A stretch of DNA of 64,000 nt from Labilithrix luteola (GTDB taxonomy: Bacteria > Myxococcota_A > Polyangia > Polyangiales > Polyangiaceae). Each line of letters begins with the position of its first letter. The first letter of the stretch is position 1. The stretch is from contig NZ_CP012333.1 in assembly GCF_001263205.1 (NCBI RefSeq), forward strand, positions 4,317,001 to 4,381,000. The letters are read 5' to 3'. This document shows, one piece after another, positions 43,942 through 54,527 of this stretch. The notes under the pieces are model-generated. The model made no database searches. It was not told the DNA's origin and saw only the letters and a program-made list of their open reading frames with translations. Made by a program: the position numbers and the translations under genes.

Positions 43942-45498
43942 TCAGTGCGCGCCAGCGACGGGACCGCCCTTGGCCTTCTTGAGAAACAAGAGCAGAACCA
44001 GACAACCGAGGAACACGGCAGTCGCAGACTTGAATCCGTCTTGGAAGGACAGGACCATCGCCTGAATCTTCACTTTGACCGCAAGCACGCTCTCGGGAAC
44101 GAGCTCACTGCTCGAGGTCATCGTGCCGAGCGATCCGCGAATGGAGCCGATGGTCTCCTGGACGATCGGATTGTAGGGATTCACCGACTCGGCCAGGTAG
44201 CTGCCGTGGATCTTGGAGCCACGGTCGATGAGCGAGCCCATCCACGCCGTGCCGATCGAGCCGCCGAGCTCGCGCGTGAGATTGAAGAGACCTGTCGCGT
44301 TGCCGCGCTTTTCGGCCGAGATGTCCGAGAGGGCGATCACGCTGATCGGAATGAAGACGAACGCGAGCGAGACCGAGCGCACGAACATCGACTGGACGAG
44401 GTCGCCTTCGCCCGCCTGATCCGTGAGGTGAGCGTTCATCCAAAGGCTCGTGGCGACGCCCGCGATGCCGATCAACAGGAGCGCGCGCTGGTCGACCTTG
44501 CCGCCGAACTTCCCGACGAGCGGCATGAGGATGATCTGCGAGGCGCCCGAGAGGAGGAATACGCGGCCGATGTCGAGCGCCGCGTAGTGCAGGACCGAGC
44601 CGCAATAGAGGGCGAAGAGGAAGTTGCCCGAGAAGAGCGCGAGGCCCATCAGTAGGTTGATTCCCGTTCCCGCCGCGTAGGTGCGATTCAGGAACACGCG
44701 CAGATCGACGACCGGGTGCGGCGTCTCGAGCTCGTGGACGATGAACGTGACGAGCGCCGTGATCGCGATCGCGAAGAGCACCGTGATGTGCGTGCTCTCG
44801 AACCAGCTCTCGCGATTGCCCTCTTCGAGGACGTATTGCAGGCACGCCATTCCGACGGCGAGCAGCGAGATGCCGAAAGCGTCGATGGGCGCCTTGGAGG
44901 GCTTGAATCCGGGCTCCTCGATGAAGCGCAGCGCCAGGACCACGGCGAGGACGCCGAGCGGCACGTTGACGAGGAAGCACCAGTGCCACGTCGACCAGTC
45001 GATGAGGTAGCCGCCGACGGTCGGGCCGAGCAGAGGCCCGGTGACGGCGCCGAGACCGAAGAGACCACCGGCCATGCCGTGCTGCTCTTTCGGATATCGC
45101 GCGAAGAGGATGGTCTGCGCGGTCGGAATGATGGCGCCGCCGCCGAGGCCTTGGAGCGCTCGGAACATGACGAGCGACGTCAGATTCCAAGACAGACCGC
45201 AGAGTGCGCTCGCGACCGTGAAGATGAAGATCGACGCGGCGAAGTAGCGTCGGAAGCCGAAGCGCCGCTGGAACCAGCCGGTCATCGGGATGACGACGAT
45301 GTTCGCCATCATGTAGCCCGTCGAGACCCAGCCGATCTGATCGACGGGCGTGCCGAAGCTGGCGCGAATGTCGTTCAGCGCAACGTTGACGATGGTGATG
45401 TCGACGAGCGCCATGAGCGCCGCGACCATGACGACGAACGTGATCCCGGCCTTGTTGCCGGAGACCAGTCCTCCACCCTGCTCGACTTTTTCGGCCAC
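43942..45498 (-). CDS. emrB: MFS multidrug efflux transporter, EmrB/QacA (DHA2) family
   Basis: A 518-aa inner-membrane drug:H+ antiporter with 14 predicted segments. Family landmarks are the first helix ALMALVDITIVNVALNDI (Asp in TM1), QIGWVSTGYMMANIVVIPMTGWFQRRFGFRRYF, the motif C-like GLGAVTGPLLGPTVGGYLID, and VMFRALQGLGGGAIIPTAQ. The GTG start at 45498 has AGGAGGG upstream and lies 22 bp after emrA, so the two are one operon. EmrB acts with the membrane-fusion protein EmrA and an outer-membrane channel; no TolC gene is in the window. Probably controlled by the divergent LysR gene. Substrates unknown. Confidence 0.93.
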   Translation of the reverse strand: MAEKVEQGGGLVSGNKAGITFVVMVAALMALVDITIVNVALNDIRASFGTPVDQIGWVSTGYMMANIVVIPMTGWFQRRFGFRRYFAASIFIFTVASALCGLSWNLTSLVMFRALQGLGGGAIIPTAQTILFARYPKEQHGMAGGLFGLGAVTGPLLGPTVGGYLIDWSTWHWCFLVNVPLGVLAVVLALRFIEEPGFKPSKAPIDAFGISLLAVGMACLQYVLEEGNRESWFESTHITVLFAIAITALVTFIVHELETPHPVVDLRVFLNRTYAAGTGINLLMGLALFSGNFLFALYCGSVLHYAALDIGRVFLLSGASQIILMPLVGKFGGKVDQRALLLIGIAGVATSLWMNAHLTDQAGEGDLVQSMFVRSVSLAFVFIPISVIALSDISAEKRGNATGLFNLTRELGGSIGTAWMGSLIDRGSKIHGSYLAESVNPYNPIVQETIGSIRGSLGTMTSSSELVPESVLAVKVKIQAMVLSFQDGFKSATAVFLGCLVLLLFLKKAKGGPVAGAH

Positions 45499-45520
45499 AG
45501 CGCCCTCCTCGACCTGAATT

Positions 45521-46816
45521 TCAGTGGCCGGTGAGAACGGTCACGTAGGTGCTCATGCCAGGGCGCAGCGTCAGCTCCGCCGGCTTCTGGTCGATGTGGA
45601 TGAGCACCGGGATGCGCTGCACGACCTTGGTGAAGTTGCCCGACGCGTTGTCCGGCGGAAGAAGTGAGAAGCGCGCGCCCGAACCGCCCGAGAGGCTGTC
45701 GACGTGGCCGGTGAGCTCCTTGCGGCCGAACGCGTCGACCGTGAGCTTCACCTTCTGACCGTCGCGGATGTCCGAGATCTGGTCTTCCTTGAAGTTCGCG
45801 ACGACCCAGACGTCGTCGAGCGCCGTGATGGCCATGAGCGGGCGCGCCGGGTCGACGGTTTGACCCACCTCGACCGTCCTGCGCGACACGACGCCGGCGA
45901 CCTGCGCCTTCACCTGCGTGTACGACAAATTGAGCTGCGCCTGCTCGACGGCGGCGTCGGCCTGGGCAACGCGCGCACGGGCGACGGCCACGTTCGCACG
46001 GGCCGCTTCGATCTGCTCCGGTCCGGCCTGGGCGGCGACGAGTCGACCCTGCGCGGTCTCGATACCACCGGCGGCGTTGGTCACGCCGACGACCGCACTC
46101 TGCTGGCGCGCGCGCGCCTGTGTGACGGCCGCTACGGCTTGATCATAGAGGGCCTGCTTCGCGTCGAGGTCCGCCTGGGCCACGGAGCCGTCGGCGCGCA
46201 GCTTCTCCGAGCGGTGGAACTCGATCTCGGCGAGTACCTTGCGCGACTCGGCCGCTTCGACGTCGGCCTTCGCCTGGTCGATGCCGGCGCGCGAGGAACC
46301 TGCCATCGCGGAAGCCTGGGTTACACCACCCTTGGCTTGCTGGAGGTTCGCGGTGACGTTCTTCTCCGTCAGGGCGAGCTGCGTCTCCATCGCGGTGAGG
46401 TTCGCCTTGGCAGAGAGCAGATCGGCCTGCACGGTGTCGAGCTTCACCTTCGCGTCGCGGTCGTCGATCTCGACGAGCACGTCACCCACTTGGACGCGCT
46501 GGTTGTCCTTCACGTTGACCTTCATGACCTGGCCCGGAATGCGGGCAGCCACGTTGGCGACGTGCGCTTCGACGAAGGCGTCGTCCGTCGACTCTTTTCC
46601 GCGGCCGGCGAGCCAGAACCCGCCGCCGACGGTGGCTGCGGCGAGAACGAGACCGCCCAGCACGAACGGCGCACGCGGCTTCCCCTTCGGCTTGTGTCCG
46701 GTTGCCGCCTCGGTGGACTCCTCCGACTCCGTGCGGGCCTCGAGCTCGTCGCTCGGCCCGGCCGGCGGCAAACCCTTCTTTTCACGCTCCGTACGGGCCA
46801 TCACTGCTGTGCTCAT
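45521..46816 (-). CDS. emrA: Membrane fusion protein, HlyD/EmrA family
   Basis: About 431 aa, the periplasmic adaptor of the EmrAB pump. After a cytoplasmic tail and one membrane segment (APFVLGGLVLAAATVGGGFWLAG) comes the barrel-sandwich start DAFVEAHVANVAARIPGQVMKVNVKDNQRVQVGDVLVEIDDRD. A long coiled-coil hairpin rich in Ala/Gln (about 135-290) follows, then the second lipoyl half (NLSYTQVKAQVAGVVSRRTVEVGQTVDP) and the beta-barrel ending in RPGMSTYVTVL. I chose ATG 46816 (MSTAVMARTEREK) because AGAGGA lies six nt upstream. The coiled coil is long for the family, which suggests a direct link to an outer-membrane channel. Confidence 0.92.
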   Translation of the reverse strand: MSTAVMARTEREKKGLPPAGPSDELEARTESEESTEAATGHKPKGKPRAPFVLGGLVLAAATVGGGFWLAGRGKESTDDAFVEAHVANVAARIPGQVMKVNVKDNQRVQVGDVLVEIDDRDAKVKLDTVQADLLSAKANLTAMETQLALTEKNVTANLQQAKGGVTQASAMAGSSRAGIDQAKADVEAAESRKVLAEIEFHRSEKLRADGSVAQADLDAKQALYDQAVAAVTQARARQQSAVVGVTNAAGGIETAQGRLVAAQAGPEQIEAARANVAVARARVAQADAAVEQAQLNLSYTQVKAQVAGVVSRRTVEVGQTVDPARPLMAITALDDVWVVANFKEDQISDIRDGQKVKLTVDAFGRKELTGHVDSLSGGSGARFSLLPPDNASGNFTKVVQRIPVLIHIDQKPAELTLRPGMSTYVTVLTGH

Positions 46817-46863
46817 CCCCATTCCTCTACGCAATTCGATGATCGAAAAGCTCGCCTCGACAG

Positions 46864-46878
46864 TTCGGGATTCCCGAA
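46864..46878. promoter_or_regulatory. Perfect palindrome in the emrA-lysR intergenic region
   Basis: TTCGGGATTCCCGAA is a perfect 15-bp palindrome about 50 bp from emrA and 80 bp from the LysR gene. A second inverted repeat, GACCG-N7-CGGTC, lies at 46893-46909. Position suggests operators for the divergent LysR regulator; this is not proven. Confidence 0.5.
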
Positions 46879-46958
46879 TAGTCTGTACGGCTGACCGAAC
46901 AGTCCGGTCGTCGCAACGTCCGAAGTTCCAGGCCGCACTTCAGGCCCGCTGAGCCCCC

Positions 46959-47885
46959 ATGGATCTCAACGATGTCGCCGTTTTCGTACGGGTTGCTCGC
47001 GAGAAGAGCTTCACTCGTGCTGCGACCGCGCTCGGGCTTCCCAAGTCCACGGTGAGCGAGCGCGTCGCCCGCCTCGAAGCTCAGCTAGGGGTTCGCCTCC
47101 TCGATCGGACGACCCGCTCGCTCCGCCTCACGGACGCGGGCGCCCAGTATTTCGCCCGGGTCGACGAGCTGATGACCGACCTCGAGGATGCGGAGACGGC
47201 GGTCACGAGCGCACATAAAGCACCTCGCGGGGTCTTGCGGGTGGGCTCGCCCCTATTGTTCGCCCAGGCGTTCCTCGCCGAGTTCATTCCGCAGTACCTC
47301 GAGCAGTTTCCGGACGTCGAGGTCGAGCTCATCCTCGGTGACCGCGGTTTCGATCTGATCGAGGAAGGCCTCGACCTCGCGATTCACGTCGTCGGTCCGA
47401 TCGAACCGAGCATGATCGTGCGCAAGCTCGGCATGGGCGAGCGCATCTCCGTCGCGAGCCCCTCGTACGTCGCCGCACGTGGCGAGCCGGCGAAGCCATC
47501 TGACTTGCTCCAACATGCGTGCCTCGTACCCGGGACGTCGCGCAAGATCTGTTGGACCTTCACACGCGGTGAGCAATCCGAGAACGTATCGGTCTCTGCG
47601 CGCTACGCCGTATCCTCGGTCGAGCTCGTGTATCGAGCGGCGCTTCGTGGGCTCGGCATCTCCGTGCTTCCGGCGTTCTTGTGCCACGACGCGATCCACG
47701 AGGGACGGCTTGTGCGTGTCCTTCCGGATTGGTCTGCGGGCGAGAACACGATCCAGATCGTGTTCGCGAGCAGCCGGCACATCTCGGCACGTGCGCGTGC
47801 CTTTGCCGACTTGCTCGTGGAAGCGTCGGCGGAGGTGCTTCGTGACCTTCCTCGCTTCGGACGAGTCGCGACACAACGTCACTGA
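46959..47885 (+). CDS. LysR-family transcriptional regulator
   Basis: 308 aa. The N-terminal winged HTH (MDLNDVAVFVRVAREKSFTRAATALGLPKSTVSERVARLEAQLGVRLLDRTTRSLRLTDAG) is a textbook LysR DNA-binding domain. The C-terminal part (about 90-295; LRVGSPLLFAQAFLAEFIPQYLEQFPDVEVELILGD) is the periplasmic-binding-protein-like effector domain. It diverges from the emrAB operon across a 140-bp gap with two palindromes, so it most likely regulates the pump. By analogy with similar pairs it would activate or repress in response to a pump substrate; the inducer is unknown. Confidence 0.94.
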   Translation: MDLNDVAVFVRVAREKSFTRAATALGLPKSTVSERVARLEAQLGVRLLDRTTRSLRLTDAGAQYFARVDELMTDLEDAETAVTSAHKAPRGVLRVGSPLLFAQAFLAEFIPQYLEQFPDVEVELILGDRGFDLIEEGLDLAIHVVGPIEPSMIVRKLGMGERISVASPSYVAARGEPAKPSDLLQHACLVPGTSRKICWTFTRGEQSENVSVSARYAVSSVELVYRAALRGLGISVLPAFLCHDAIHEGRLVRVLPDWSAGENTIQIVFASSRHISARARAFADLLVEASAEVLRDLPRFGRVATQRH

Positions 47886-48039
47886 CGAACGGTCCGACGA
47901 ACGACCAGCGCGACAGCTCGACGCGGCTGTCTGCGGCGCGATCGTTCGTATTTTGATTTCGTTTGGAGGTTTGCCAATTACTCGATAGCGCTCGAATCGA
48001 GAAGGCATCATCGTTTGCAATCTGCCTGGCGAGGTTCGC

Positions 48040-49443
48040 ATGCTCCTTCGATTCATCTCGAAGCGCCCTTGGATCAAACCTGCGGTGGGCGTCTCGCTCG
48101 GTGTACTCGTCGCGGCCGCGTGCGCGCACGAGAAGCCGTCGAACGTGCCGTCGGGCGGTGGGCCTGCGGCGCAAGGCGGCGCACCGTCGTCGACGGGGGA
48201 AGTTTCGGACGCCGCCGCGGCTTCGTTCTCGATGGCGCACGTGCCGAAGGATCTGCCGATTGGCGTTTCGCCGACGCTCTACGCCCTCTCGGTCTCGCCC
48301 GCGAACGTTCCCACGCCCGACAAGGTTGCGCTCGGCGACAAGCTCTTCGATGACAAGCGTCTCAGTGTCGATGGCACCGTCTCGTGCGCGACCTGCCACG
48401 AACCGAAACGTGGATTCGTCGATCACAAGGTGACGAGCGAAGGCGTCGGAAAGCAGCGGGGACAACGCAACGCGCCCACGATTCTGAATGCCATGTTCGG
48501 CGAAACCCAGTTTTGGGACGGCCGCGCGCCCACACTCGAAGAGCAGGCAAAACTGCCCATTCTGAATCCGATCGAAATGGGGCAGAAGTCGCCGGCGGAC
48601 GTCGTCGCCAAGCTCCGCGGGATTCCCGAGTACGTCGACGCGTTCCAGACGGTCTTCGGTCGTGAAGTGAACTACGACGACCTCGCGAGCGCGATTGCCG
48701 CCTTCGAGAGGACGCTCTATTCGGGCGACGCACCGTTCGATCGCTACATTCAAGGCGAGGAGAAAGCCATCGACGCTTCGGCCAGACGAGGCTGGGCACT
48801 CTTCAACGGCAAGGGCCGCTGCAACTCCTGCCACGCCGGAAACGCCATTTCACCGCTCTTCAGTGATCAGAAGTTCCACAACATCGGTATCGCCGCGCAC
48901 AAACAGAACTTCCCCGAGCTCGCGCGCGAAGCGATGGGGATCGTCCAGCTCGGCAACGAAAAGCAGATCGACGAGCTCGCTCTCGAGACCAAGTTCTCCG
49001 AGCTCGGACGCTTTCTCGTCACCAAACAGGTGAGCGACGTGGGCGGGTTCAAGACGCCCACGCTGCGCAACATCGCCGTGACCGCGCCCTACATGCACGA
49101 CGGCTCGCTCGCCACGCTGTGGGACGTCATGGATCACTACAACAAGGGCGGCATTCCCAACCCCTTCCTCGATGGTGGCATGCAGCGTCTCGGGCTCATC
49201 GAGGCGGAGATCGACGATCTCGTGAAGTTCATGACGACCCTCACGAGCGAGAAGTTCGCGGCGCTCGGGAGGGCCGAGATGGCCAAGCAGACCGCGCTCA
49301 AGGGAACACGCCCGCAGAGGGACACCGCCGTGGCCATGGGCAAGAAGGGGGACCTCGGCGACATCGCTCCCGACCCCGACCTCAAGGTGAAGAACCCTGC
49401 CGACATCGGTGCGTTCGGCGTCTACGTGGACGGAGGTCGATGA
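48040..49443 (+). CDS. Di-haem cytochrome c peroxidase/MauG-family lipoprotein
   Basis: 467 aa. The N-terminus has a lipobox-like VAAAC after a hydrophobic stretch, so a periplasmic lipoprotein is likely. Two covalent haem-c sites: CATCH near residue 117 and CNSCH near 262. Other family features are DKLFDDKRLSVDGTVSCATCH, RGQRNAPTILNAMFGETQFWDGRA, GNAISPLFSDQKFHNIGI and KTPTLRNIAVTAPYMHDGSLATLWDVMDHYN. Bacterial enzymes of this type reduce hydrogen peroxide with electrons from small cytochromes, or oxidise other substrates (MauG). Its stop overlaps the start of the metallophosphoesterase gene, and a cytochrome follows. Confidence 0.92.
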   Translation: MLLRFISKRPWIKPAVGVSLGVLVAAACAHEKPSNVPSGGGPAAQGGAPSSTGEVSDAAAASFSMAHVPKDLPIGVSPTLYALSVSPANVPTPDKVALGDKLFDDKRLSVDGTVSCATCHEPKRGFVDHKVTSEGVGKQRGQRNAPTILNAMFGETQFWDGRAPTLEEQAKLPILNPIEMGQKSPADVVAKLRGIPEYVDAFQTVFGREVNYDDLASAIAAFERTLYSGDAPFDRYIQGEEKAIDASARRGWALFNGKGRCNSCHAGNAISPLFSDQKFHNIGIAAHKQNFPELAREAMGIVQLGNEKQIDELALETKFSELGRFLVTKQVSDVGGFKTPTLRNIAVTAPYMHDGSLATLWDVMDHYNKGGIPNPFLDGGMQRLGLIEAEIDDLVKFMTTLTSEKFAALGRAEMAKQTALKGTRPQRDTAVAMGKKGDLGDIAPDPDLKVKNPADIGAFGVYVDGGR

Positions 49444-50573
49444 TGGCCATCAAAGGCGTCAAGAGCGTCGAGACCAAGTACATGGAGGAGCGCGATGCGT
49501 TCTTCCGCGCACTGAAGGGCGTCTCGCGACGCGACTTCATGAAGCTCGCCGCGGCCTCGGCTGGCGTTGCAGCCTCGAAAGGCCTCGTGACTCCCCACTC
49601 GTTCCAGCTCGTCGAGGTCGCTCACGCCGCCGACCAGCCGGCTGACGCGCCGAAGTTCACGTTCGCGTACATCTCGGATACGCATCTCTACAAGCGTGCG
49701 CTCAACGACCGCTTCGTGCGCGCCATCATCAAGGCGGTCGACGACGTCAATGCGCTCAACCCACAGCCCGACTTCGTCATCTTCGGCGGAGACCTCGCGC
49801 AACTCGGTCAGAAGGAGGAGCTCGAGCTCGGCGCGCAGATTCTGAAGAACGTCAAAGCACCGGTGAAGATGATGGTCGGGGAACACGATTGGTTCCTCGA
49901 CATGGGAGAGGCCTGGAAAGGCCTTTTCGGCGCGCCGACGTACTCGTTCGACCACAAAGGGGTCCACTTCGTCACGCTGATGAGCGTCGAAGAGAAGGAC
50001 TTCTGGACCGAGCGCAAGATGACCCCGATGCAGCGCATGCAGACGGTGGCCGGGCTCGACAACTCCATCCAGTCACGATTCGAAGTCGGCTCGAGAGGGC
50101 GCGAGTGGTTGAAGAACGACCTGGCGAAGATCGACGCGAAGACGCCGGTCATCGTGTTCTCTCATTCGCCCCTCTACAAGTATTACTACAATTGGAACTT
50201 CTGGACGGACGACGCCGACGAGATCCAGCAGATCCTCTCGAAGTTCCACAACGTGTCCGTCATCCACGGTCACACGCATCAGCTGCTCACGAATCGAATC
50301 GGCAACATCTCGTTCCACGGGATGCTCTCGACGGCGTGGCCTTGGCCGTACGCACCCACGGGGTTGCCGAAGCTCACGGTGCAGATGAATCGGCCGGACC
50401 CTTTCAACAACTTCGACGGGTGCGGTACCGGGCGGATCGACGTGCTAACCTCGGGGATGGTCGACAAGATCTACTCGCTCTGGGATCGGCACCCGATCAC
50501 CGTGAAGGCGACCTACCTCGCCTCGAACGGCGCCAAGGACGCGCCGCCCGCCACCAAGCTCGGTTCGTATTGA
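49440..50573 (+). CDS. Tat-exported calcineurin-like metallophosphoesterase
   Basis: 377 aa. The N-terminus holds a twin-arginine signal (SRRDFMKLAAASAGVAASKG), so the folded protein is exported. The metal-binding pattern of calcineurin-like phosphoesterases is complete: ISDTHLYK (Asp, His), FGGDLAQ (Asp), GEHDW (in place of the usual GNHD/E), FSHSPLY and HGHTHQ. Tat export implies metal loading in the cytoplasm. ATG 49440 overlaps the stop of the di-haem peroxidase gene. The substrate is unknown; the fixed neighbourhood with two cytochromes suggests a role in an extracytoplasmic redox or phosphate/phosphonate process (inference). Confidence 0.9.
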   Translation: MMAIKGVKSVETKYMEERDAFFRALKGVSRRDFMKLAAASAGVAASKGLVTPHSFQLVEVAHAADQPADAPKFTFAYISDTHLYKRALNDRFVRAIIKAVDDVNALNPQPDFVIFGGDLAQLGQKEELELGAQILKNVKAPVKMMVGEHDWFLDMGEAWKGLFGAPTYSFDHKGVHFVTLMSVEEKDFWTERKMTPMQRMQTVAGLDNSIQSRFEVGSRGREWLKNDLAKIDAKTPVIVFSHSPLYKYYYNWNFWTDDADEIQQILSKFHNVSVIHGHTHQLLTNRIGNISFHGMLSTAWPWPYAPTGLPKLTVQMNRPDPFNNFDGCGTGRIDVLTSGMVDKIYSLWDRHPITVKATYLASNGAKDAPPATKLGSY

Positions 50574-50586
50574 GGAGGCAACGCTC

Positions 50587-51345
50587 ATGCGCATCCCCAG
50601 CAAAGTGGTCGCCGTTGCGCTCGTCCTAGGATTCGCCAGCGTTGCCGTCGCCGATGGCCCACGGCCAGCGCACGTCGTGCCCGCATCGCCCGACGGCGAT
50701 CTCGTCGTTGCGCTCTGCGATGGCGAAACGTCGGCCGTGGTCAGAGGCGTCAAGCCCGGGCAGATCTTGTCTCGCGACCGCGCGCAGTCCGTCTCGGACG
50801 AGTTGATGAACGAGTGGAAGAAGAAGAACCCCGGCGCGGGCGCCGACTGGGACAAGGAAACGCTCGTGGCTCAGAACGTCAAACAGCCGTCGCCCACGTC
50901 GGCGCCACGACCTGCGGACTCGGCACAAGGCGGTGGCGCTGCGCTGATGCCTGCGGCGGGAGCAAGTGCTCAGCAGCCTCGCGTGCAAGGGGGCCACACG
51001 TACGGCGCATACACGACGCGTGACGAACAAATCTGGGCGGCTTCGACCAAGGCGTTCGTCGACAGCGGCGACAAGATCTTCCATGACCCGAAGGCGTTCG
51101 GCGGAACGATCGGCGTGTCGTGCGACATGTGCCATCCGAATGCCGCGAACACGCACCCCGAGACTTATCCGAAGTTCCAGGTCCAGCTCGGCAAGGTGGC
51201 GCTGCTCCGCGACATGATCAATTGGTGTATCGAGAATCCTGCGCGCGGAAAGCCGCTCGCCGACGACGATCCCCGCATGAAGGCCATGGAGTCGTACATC
51301 CTTGCCCAACGCAAGGGATACAAACTCGATTTTGGCAAACACTGA
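50587..51345 (+). CDS. Exported mono-haem cytochrome c-like protein
   Basis: 252 aa with a cleavable signal (VVAVALVLGFASVAVA). Residues about 30-95 form a small domain without haem; a Pro/Ala/Ser linker follows. The C-terminal domain (about 145-250) has one haem-c site, CDMCHPNAANTHPETYPKFQVQLGK, and continues LRDMINWCIENPARGKPLADDDPRMKAMESYI, the C-terminal pattern of SoxA/thiosulfate-dehydrogenase-like cytochromes with Met as likely axial ligand. Good AGGAGG 8 nt upstream. It is the third gene of the peroxidase-phosphoesterase operon and is a plausible electron donor to the di-haem enzyme. Confidence 0.82.
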   Translation: MRIPSKVVAVALVLGFASVAVADGPRPAHVVPASPDGDLVVALCDGETSAVVRGVKPGQILSRDRAQSVSDELMNEWKKKNPGAGADWDKETLVAQNVKQPSPTSAPRPADSAQGGGAALMPAAGASAQQPRVQGGHTYGAYTTRDEQIWAASTKAFVDSGDKIFHDPKAFGGTIGVSCDMCHPNAANTHPETYPKFQVQLGKVALLRDMINWCIENPARGKPLADDDPRMKAMESYILAQRKGYKLDFGKH

Positions 51346-51397
51346 TTGCCAAATGAATGATTCGCGGGAAGGAACGCCAGGCTCCTTTCCGCGAATC
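51331..51397 (+). terminator. Two successive hairpins after the cytochrome operon
   Basis: Hairpin A: TTTGGCAA (51331-51338) with TTGCCAAA (51346-51353), spanning the stop codon. Hairpin B: GATTCGCGGGAAGGA (51359-51373) with TCCTTTCCGCGAATC (51383-51397), one mismatch in 15 bp, loop 9 nt. B is the likely transcript end; no T tract follows. It also faces the convergent cysS gene. Confidence 0.6.
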
Positions 51398-51471
51398 ACG
51401 TTCATCGCCGTATCCACGTTCAGCGACGCGATTGGCGGGGCTTGTCGACCGCCGTCACGTTCGCGCGCTGG

Positions 51472-53004
<1,533 letters not shown>

Positions 53005-53062
53005 CGTGCATCACGGTATAGCGCCTTCGGCCCCGCCTTCGTGCTAACAAAAGCGGGCCAAA

Positions 53063-53649
53063 ATGCCGTCGCGTCGACCCACCACGAGCCGCTTTGTGAG
53101 CCATGTGAGCTTCCTCGCGCGCGCGGGGGCGTCTTCGCGCTCATTTCGGCCGTTCTGGGCGTCTCGGGCTGTAGCAGCGCTCGCGGTCGGACGTTCGACG
53201 GGGGAGTCTACCGCGACGGTGCCATCGCTTTCCAGGTCGGCTCCGTGCCTTCCTCCTGGCGCCGGGTCACCGTGACCGACGCGGCCTTGGCGTTCCGCGA
53301 CGACCCGAACGACGCCTCGATCCTGCTCAACGCACGCTGCGGGAAGGTCGACGACTCGACCCCGCTCGTTGCACTCACCAACCATCTCCTCATCGGCTCG
53401 ACCGAGCGCGAGATCGGTTCGCAGGCCGTCGAGCCCTTCGACAACCGCGAGGCGCTCCACACGAAGATGCGCGCGAAGTGGGACGGCGTGCCGATGGCGC
53501 TCGATCTCTTCGTCTTGAAGAAAGACGGCTGCGTCTACGACTTCGTCTACACCGCGTCACCGGCTTCGTTCGAGGGCGGCGCGCCGGCATTCGAGCAGTT
53601 CGTCCGCGGCTTCCGCACGCTGCCCGGATCGGGAGTGGTCGACGGATGA
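53063..53649 (+). CDS. Lipoprotein of the MlaE-FtsX operon (frameshifted in signal peptide)
   Basis: The mature part is in the frame that ends at 53649: GCSSARGRTFDGGVYRDGAIAFQVGSVPSSWRRV ... VFVLKKDG-like strands ... FEQFVRGFRTLPG, a compact alpha/beta domain of about 160 aa. The frame has no good start. ATG 53063 (MPSRRPTTSRFVSHVSFLARAG) is in the neighbouring frame, and one extra G in the G5 run 53125-53129 joins them to give a classical lipoprotein signal with lipobox GVSGC and a 195-aa protein. Its stop overlaps the ATG of the MlaE permease (ATGA), so the two are translationally coupled. Function unknown; probably a periplasmic partner of the transporter. Confidence 0.7.
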
Positions 53650-54527
53650 GCGCGCTGACCAGCGGTGGAGGAGGTCGCGGAGGCCCGCAGGACGGTGAGC
53701 CGCCGCCGTCGTCGCGCGCGTCGCTTCCTGCGCCGCCTTCCCAGCCCTCGTTCATCCAGTATCACCGCGAACGAATCGAGAACCTCGTCCTGCATCTCGG
53801 CGAGGTCAGCCAGCTGACGATTCGGACGGCGTCATCGATCGCTCGCCGTCCGCTCGAGATCGAGTCCACGATGCAGCAGCTCGAGTCGCTCGGCGTGCGT
53901 TCGATGGGCATCGTTGCCGTGACGTCCCTCTTCATCGGGATGGTCATGACGATCCAGTTCGCCTTCGGCCTCCAGCGTTTCGGCGGCGTCGAATACATCC
54001 CGCGCGTCATCGTGCTCTCGTTCTGCCGCGAGCTCGCGCCCACCCTCACGGCGGTCATCGTCGGCGGACGTATTGGCAGCGGCATGGCCGCCGAGGTCGG
54101 CGCCATGAACGTGACCGAGCAGGTCGACGCGATTCGTGCGCTCGGCGCGGACCCTGCGAAGAAGCTCGTTCTGCCGCGCGTGCTCGCCGCCATCATCGTG
54201 ATGCCGCTCTTGAGCACCTACGCGCTCGCCCTCGGCACCGCCGGCGCCGTCGTCATCTGCGCCACGCAATTCGACATCACGCCGAACCTGTTTTTGAGCT
54301 CGTCGCTCGAGGCGGTGAAGCTCGGCGATTTCTTCAGCGGGCTCGCGAAGACGCCTGTCTTCGGCTTCCTCATCGCGATCATCGGTTGCCATTTCGGCCT
54401 CGGCACACGGGGCGGCACCGAAGGCGTCGGCCTCTCGACCACCCGCACCGTCGTGGCCGTCTCCATCGCGATCCTGATCTCCGACTTCTTCCTGACCAAG
54501 TTCCTCTTCGTCTTCCAGTCGTCATGA
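53646..54527 (+). CDS. mlaE: MlaE-family ABC transporter permease
   Basis: 293 aa. After a disordered Gly/Pro/Ser-rich N-terminus of about 40 residues, the permease domain matches MlaE/TtgB-type inner-membrane permeases: SLGVRSMGIVAVTSLFIGMVMTIQFAFGLQRFG, then RELAPTLTAVIVGGRIGSGMAAEVGAMNVTEQVDAIRALGADPAKKLVLPRV (the coupling helix), and three more membrane segments. MlaE moves phospholipids between inner and outer membrane with the ATPase MlaF and the binding protein MlaD. Neither is adjacent, so an ATPase must come from elsewhere. ATGA overlaps occur with both neighbours. Confidence 0.92.
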   Translation: MSALTSGGGGRGGPQDGEPPPSSRASLPAPPSQPSFIQYHRERIENLVLHLGEVSQLTIRTASSIARRPLEIESTMQQLESLGVRSMGIVAVTSLFIGMVMTIQFAFGLQRFGGVEYIPRVIVLSFCRELAPTLTAVIVGGRIGSGMAAEVGAMNVTEQVDAIRALGADPAKKLVLPRVLAAIIVMPLLSTYALALGTAGAVVICATQFDITPNLFLSSSLEAVKLGDFFSGLAKTPVFGFLIAIIGCHFGLGTRGGTEGVGLSTTRTVVAVSIAILISDFFLTKFLFVFQSS

